A stretch of DNA of 64,000 nucleotides from assembly GCF_024919275.1 (NCBI RefSeq), contig NZ_JANWGH010000002.1, positions 372,001 to 436,000 on the forward strand, written 5' to 3'. The notes beneath the pieces were generated by a model. The model saw nothing but the letters and a program-made list of their open reading frames with translations, was not told the origin of the DNA and searched no databases. Below are positions 59,876 to 64,000 of this stretch, in pieces (the stretch's first letter is position 1; the number at the start of each line of letters is the position of its first letter). This stretch comes from Algoriphagus limi (GTDB lineage: Bacteria; Bacteroidota; Bacteroidia; Cytophagales; Cyclobacteriaceae). The position numbers and the translations under genes are program-made.

Positions 59876-60224
59876 CTTCTTCTTTTTTGCTATTGTCAAA
59901 AATAAAATTGCTCATTCCACCCTGAATTTCCTTTCGAATAGAAGGTGAATACCGAAGCCAATAAAGGCCAACTACCAGTAATAGATAGAACAATCCTACC
60001 AAAAGGAAGCCTGAATAGGTCGACTCAAATACACTACTCAAGAAAAAGGCCAATGCAAGGCTAAAAAATAACAGGACCAGCAACATCAATCCACCGATAA
60101 TTACTAAGAGAAGCACCCGTGTGACCACACCCATTACTTGATCTTGGATTTCTTCCTTGATCAAATTTATTCGTGTCTCAACGAGTTTGCGGATTGTTTG
60201 GCTGATTTCAGAAATATTCACCAT
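59856..60224 (-). CDS. Phage_holin_3_6 family (YqjE-like) membrane protein
   Basis: A 122-residue protein with an N-terminal amphipathic helix (ISQTIRKLVETRINLIKEEI), then two transmembrane helices (about 36-65 and 72-92) and a polar tail. This matches the Actinobacteria holin-X/Phage_holin_3_6 family, which despite its name is chromosomal and linked to envelope stress (YqjE). No other phage gene is near. It is the first gene of the three-gene leftward group. Confidence 0.82.
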   Translation of the reverse strand: MVNISEISQTIRKLVETRINLIKEEIQDQVMGVVTRVLLLVIIGGLMLLVLLFFSLALAFFLSSVFESTYSGFLLVGLFYLLLVVGLYWLRYSPSIRKEIQGGMSNFIFDNSKKEEDGEEGA

Positions 60225-60286
60225 ATGAAAAGCGAAAAAGATGATTTCAATGCTCTAATATACTCCAATTGCAAAGAGCAAAAAAA

Positions 60287-60886
60287 TCAGAGTTCCTCTG
60301 CCGATTCAGATTCTTCATAGAATTTATACTGCAGGACCATTTCAATGGCAATTCTTATCGCTTGATTGATCGGGTAAGTTTGGCTCAAATGATTATCTAT
60401 ATCATGAAGCCGGCCGTAAAATGAAGCTGCCAAGGGAATTTCCAAATCCTCCTGAATTGCCTGCGTAGCTCGATGGTATTGATCCGCTTTATTTTCCTTC
60501 AAGACTTTACAGATAATTAACTCTTTGAGACCATGTTTATTTCGGCGGGCAGCACTGGCAAAAAGTCTACAAATCAATCCCCGTGAGGAATGATTTCCAC
60601 AGAATCCCTTAGACCCATCTTCATTTGTAGGTCTATAGAGCAAGCAAAATCCATTTTCTCCCAATGAATCCAAAAGCCGGATGCTGGCTTCAACGGCTCC
60701 ATTTTCATAAAGCTCAAAAGCCAAAGGGAGAAATTCCAAAGGACTCGCCGGAATGGAAGGATTGGCGCAGCATTTCCCACAACCAACCACACAACCCAAA
60801 TCAGCCCTCTCGGCAAAAGCCCTACTCTCAATTTCAAGGTCCTGGAATAATTCCAAAACAGCTTGAGACTTTTCGCTCAGTTTCAA
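60287..60886 (-). CDS. YkgJ family cysteine-cluster protein
   Basis: A 199-residue putative metal-chelating protein (PF03692). The N-terminal cluster is Cys32, Cys36, Cys39, Cys40 (GCVVGCGKCC), with further Cys in GFCLLYRP, GFCGNH and LICRLF near 92-127; together they could hold a zinc or iron site. The start is TTG at 60886: no ATG exists in frame before the cluster, and a -7-like element CAAAATTA (60906-60913, TAATTTTG on the minus strand) lies 20 bases upstream. Function unknown. Confidence 0.85.
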   Translation of the reverse strand: MKLSEKSQAVLELFQDLEIESRAFAERADLGCVVGCGKCCANPSIPASPLEFLPLAFELYENGAVEASIRLLDSLGENGFCLLYRPTNEDGSKGFCGNHSSRGLICRLFASAARRNKHGLKELIICKVLKENKADQYHRATQAIQEDLEIPLAASFYGRLHDIDNHLSQTYPINQAIRIAIEMVLQYKFYEESESAEEL

Positions 60887-60905
60887 GATTTCAATAATTA
60901 GCCTT

Positions 60906-60932
60906 CAAAATTACCACCAAAACAAGCTTGTT
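60906..60932. promoter_or_regulatory. Promoter element and adjacent 12-base palindrome upstream of the YkgJ-type gene
   Basis: On the minus strand TAATTTTG (60906-60913) fits the -7 consensus. Just upstream of it is the perfect palindrome AACAAGCTTGTT (60921-60932), placed where a repressor or activator could contact the promoter. Confidence 0.4.
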
Positions 60933-61059
60933 GATACCAGCTCCTGCAAAAATTTTCTACCTTCACAGTACATTCCATGATCGTTTTTAGAAAAATTTAA
61001 TTCGAGTTTCATCGACATTTTGTCACTCGATTCGTTTTGAATGAAAATACTATTAGAAT

Positions 61060-61782
61060 ATGACCAATCAAGAGATTAAGAAACAGGAAGAAAAAATCAG
61101 AAGAGCATTTAAAGAAAGAGATTGGAGTGAGATAAAAAGTGCAGACTCATGGGCAATTTTTAAAGTGATGTCTGAGTTTGTGGAAGGCTTTGAAAAGCTT
61201 GCAAAAATCGGCCCCTGCGTCTCAATTTTTGGTTCGGCCCGAACCCCTAGAAATCACAAACATTACCAAATGGCGGAAGAAATTGCCGCTAAACTTGTCC
61301 GCCATGGCTACGGGGTTATTACTGGTGGTGGCCCAGGTATAATGGAGGCGGGTAATAAAGGAGCCCATTCCGAAGGAGGAAAATCAGTGGGTTTGAATAT
61401 TGTGCTTCCATTTGAGCAATTCAATAACATCTACATCGATCGTGATAAACTTTTGACTTTCGATTACTTCTTTGTCCGAAAGGTCATGTTTGTGAAATAC
61501 TCCCAAGGTTTTGTGGTTTTGCCGGGAGGTTTTGGAACGATGGACGAATTCTTCGAAGCATTAACTCTCATCCAAACCAATAAAATTGGTCGGTTCCCAA
61601 TCGTATTAGTTGGAAAAGATTATTGGGAAGGATTGGTCGATTGGATCAAAGAAACCCTTCTGGCCAACAAATATGTCAGCCCTGAGGATATGGATTTGTT
61701 TTGTGTCGTAGAAAATGCAACTGAAGCAGTTCAAGTCATCGATGACTTTTACAGTAAATATCTTCTCAGTCCAAACTTCTAA
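61060..61782 (+). CDS. LOG family protein (TIGR00730)
   Basis: A 240-residue Rossmann-like enzyme of the LOG family. The two signatures are GGGPGIMEAGNKGA (about 87-100) and PGGFGTMDEFFEAL (about 165-178, the PGGxGTxxE motif with the catalytic Glu). LOG proteins hydrolyse nucleoside 5'-monophosphates to base and ribose-5-P and in plants and some bacteria release cytokinin bases; PpnN-type nucleotide hydrolase is the more likely role in this host. The stop overlaps the next ATG by one base. Confidence 0.92.
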   Translation: MTNQEIKKQEEKIRRAFKERDWSEIKSADSWAIFKVMSEFVEGFEKLAKIGPCVSIFGSARTPRNHKHYQMAEEIAAKLVRHGYGVITGGGPGIMEAGNKGAHSEGGKSVGLNIVLPFEQFNNIYIDRDKLLTFDYFFVRKVMFVKYSQGFVVLPGGFGTMDEFFEALTLIQTNKIGRFPIVLVGKDYWEGLVDWIKETLLANKYVSPEDMDLFCVVENATEAVQVIDDFYSKYLLSPNF

Positions 61783-62720
61783 TGAATCGCTTTCACCTCA
61801 ATGCGCTCTATGGATTGATTGCTATTTGTATGGCAATGCTTGGTTATTTGCTTTGGAAGCAATCTTTTCCATCGACTCCAACTGACTCAGGTTTTCCAAT
61901 TTCCTCGCAGGGTTTTTCTCCAATTCCTTTGGACTCAGTGAGGATTTTTCCAATTCCCGAAAGTCTGACTTTCGCAGGAGAACCTGTACCTCTTGATCAT
62001 CAGGATATCCTGGAGCGATTGGAGCGGGAAATCTATGTGAATGCGTATTGGCAATCCAATATGATTCTTTTAATGAAGCGATCAGGAAAATATTTGGATG
62101 AAATCACAAGGATTCTGAAAGAGGAAGGAATTCCTGAAGATTTTAAATACTTGGCAATTGCAGAATCCGGCTTGATGAATGTCACTTCTCCTGCCGGTGC
62201 CAAGGGCTTTTGGCAATTTATGCAAGGCACAGCCAAAGATTATGGACTGGAAGTCAATCGGAATATCGATGAGCGCTATGACTGGAAAAAATCCACCCTT
62301 GCAGCTACTAAGTATTTGAAAGAAGCTCACGATAAATTTGGTAACTGGACTTCTGTTGCCGCTAGTTATAATATGGGGCAAACAGGTTTTTCGAAACGAC
62401 AAAAGGAACAACTCGAAGAGGATTATTATCACTTACTCCTTAATGATGAGACTAGTCGTTACATGTTCCGAATATTAGCTTTTAAAGTCATTTTTGAAAA
62501 CCCAAAAACCTTCGGCTTTAATCTCCGGGAGAAAGATTATTACCAAGATCCTCCACTTCAGGCGATTGAGGTTAATGAAGACATTTCCAATCTAGCGGAA
62601 TGGGCAAAATCTAAAGGTTACACTTACAAGGAATTAAAAATCTACAACCCTTGGCTTCGGGAAAGAAACTTGAATGTCAGAAGAGGGAAAACCTACCAAA
62701 TTCTTTTGCCTGAGAGATAG
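61782..62720 (+). CDS. MltD-like membrane-bound lytic murein transglycosylase
   Basis: A 312-residue transglycosylase with an N-terminal transmembrane anchor (about residues 7-25). The GH23 SLT domain has the catalytic Glu128 in IAESGLMNVTSPAGAKGFWQ (about 126-145), followed by KYLKEAHDKFGNWTSVAASYNMG (split). The final 50 residues (ISNLAEWAKSKGYTYKELKIYNPWL) look like a LysM-like module but weak. It cleaves peptidoglycan strands to 1,6-anhydro-muropeptides during wall turnover. It is read in one unit with the LOG gene (TAATG overlap). Confidence 0.92.
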   Translation: MNRFHLNALYGLIAICMAMLGYLLWKQSFPSTPTDSGFPISSQGFSPIPLDSVRIFPIPESLTFAGEPVPLDHQDILERLEREIYVNAYWQSNMILLMKRSGKYLDEITRILKEEGIPEDFKYLAIAESGLMNVTSPAGAKGFWQFMQGTAKDYGLEVNRNIDERYDWKKSTLAATKYLKEAHDKFGNWTSVAASYNMGQTGFSKRQKEQLEEDYYHLLLNDETSRYMFRILAFKVIFENPKTFGFNLREKDYYQDPPLQAIEVNEDISNLAEWAKSKGYTYKELKIYNPWLRERNLNVRRGKTYQILLPER

Positions 62721-62821
62721 ATTGAATACACCAATTAAAAAGACAAATCTTCCTCTCCGGCGAATATTATTCTATTATTCAGGGAGTTTTTGGTCAAATT
62801 CCAATTATTTTTCTTGATGGC

Positions 62822-62854
62822 TTGCTTTAGCCTGAGAAATTGTTTGTACATTTG
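62822..62854 (+). promoter_or_regulatory. Predicted promoter of guaB
   Basis: TTG at 62822-62824, 22 bases, then TACATTTG (62847-62854), matching TTG-N17-23-TAnnTTTG. The leader to the ATG would be about 30 bases, too short for a riboswitch. Confidence 0.55.
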
Positions 62855-62866
62855 GCGGGCAAATAG

Positions 62867-64000
<1,134 letters not shown>

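Noticed and set aside
59856-60224. Prophage holin
   Set aside because: No lysin, structural or integrase genes are near, and this holin-fold family is usually chromosomal.

Overview
The window reads as chromosome from a Bacteroidota bacterium of the order Cytophagales, most likely an Algoriphagus-like member of the Cyclobacteriaceae (inference from gene content and style, not a database match). Supporting signs are SusC/FecA-like TonB-dependent receptors with carboxypeptidase-regulatory-like N-termini, a protein with a type IX secretion C-terminal sorting domain, a DUF4270 lipoprotein, a short GT5-only starch-synthase-like gene beside panC, a bacterial GGGP synthase, -7 elements of the TAnnTTTG kind, and hardly any Shine-Dalgarno sequences. 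The genes are densely packed, no intergenic gap exceeds 300 bp, and I see no rRNA, tRNA, CRISPR array, transposase or prophage.

Layout. 1-9.9 kb: a LytS/LytTR-type two-component pair (regulator cut by the window edge), a TonB receptor with a secreted TPR-like partner, an exported amidohydrolase, an M14 metallopeptidase, three tandem PLDc_N mini membrane proteins (the third only 57 codons), and an SDR39U1-type epimerase. 10-15 kb: a CLC-type antiporter with fluoride-specific motifs, mazG, a small Cys-rich membrane protein, glmM and a cysteine desulfurase. 15.0-15.75 kb: a GxxExxY (PD-(D/E)XK-like) gene framed by two related palindromic repeat elements, the most unusual structure here. 15.7-23.7 kb: a secreted duplicated-domain protein, a small Rieske protein, a second TonB receptor, a GH29 alpha-L-fucosidase lipoprotein, and a GMC oxidoreductase with its small gluconate-2-dehydrogenase-subunit-3-like partner. 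23.8-36.9 kb: mainly housekeeping genes (glyS, carotenoid desaturase, recX, tpiA, prmA, recJ, lptB, a GH3-family enzyme, S10 peptidase, csaA).

37-46 kb: a HisA paralogue that lacks a catalytic Asp, then a five-gene leftward operon of exported proteins (haem c DUF3365 lipoprotein, SUMF1-fold protein, Tat-exported Gfo/Idh/MocA oxidoreductase, Tat-exported sugar-isomerase-like TIM barrel, Ycf48-like lipoprotein) diverging from a 936-residue T9SS-sorted Ycf48-propeller protein. I infer a periplasmic sugar-oxidation pathway. 46-64 kb: a trans-sulfuration PLP enzyme behind a perfect inverted repeat, GNAT, prfA, a Kazal-domain lipoprotein, glmS, DUF4270 and GT5-like genes diverging from panC-panD-flippase-Zn peptidase, an acyl-CoA dehydrogenase, an AraC regulator, GGGP synthase, a small envelope operon, a YkgJ-type cysteine-cluster protein, LOG, a lytic transglycosylase, and the start of guaB.

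Functional themes are cell-envelope building (glmM, glmS, lptB, MltD-like enzyme), cofactor and nucleotide metabolism (panC/D, guaB, mazG), and extracytoplasmic sugar handling (fucosidase, GMC pair, Gfo/Idh operon). Several start codons could be corrected because a -7 element overlies the longest possible start (panC, prfA, the T9SS protein, glyS).
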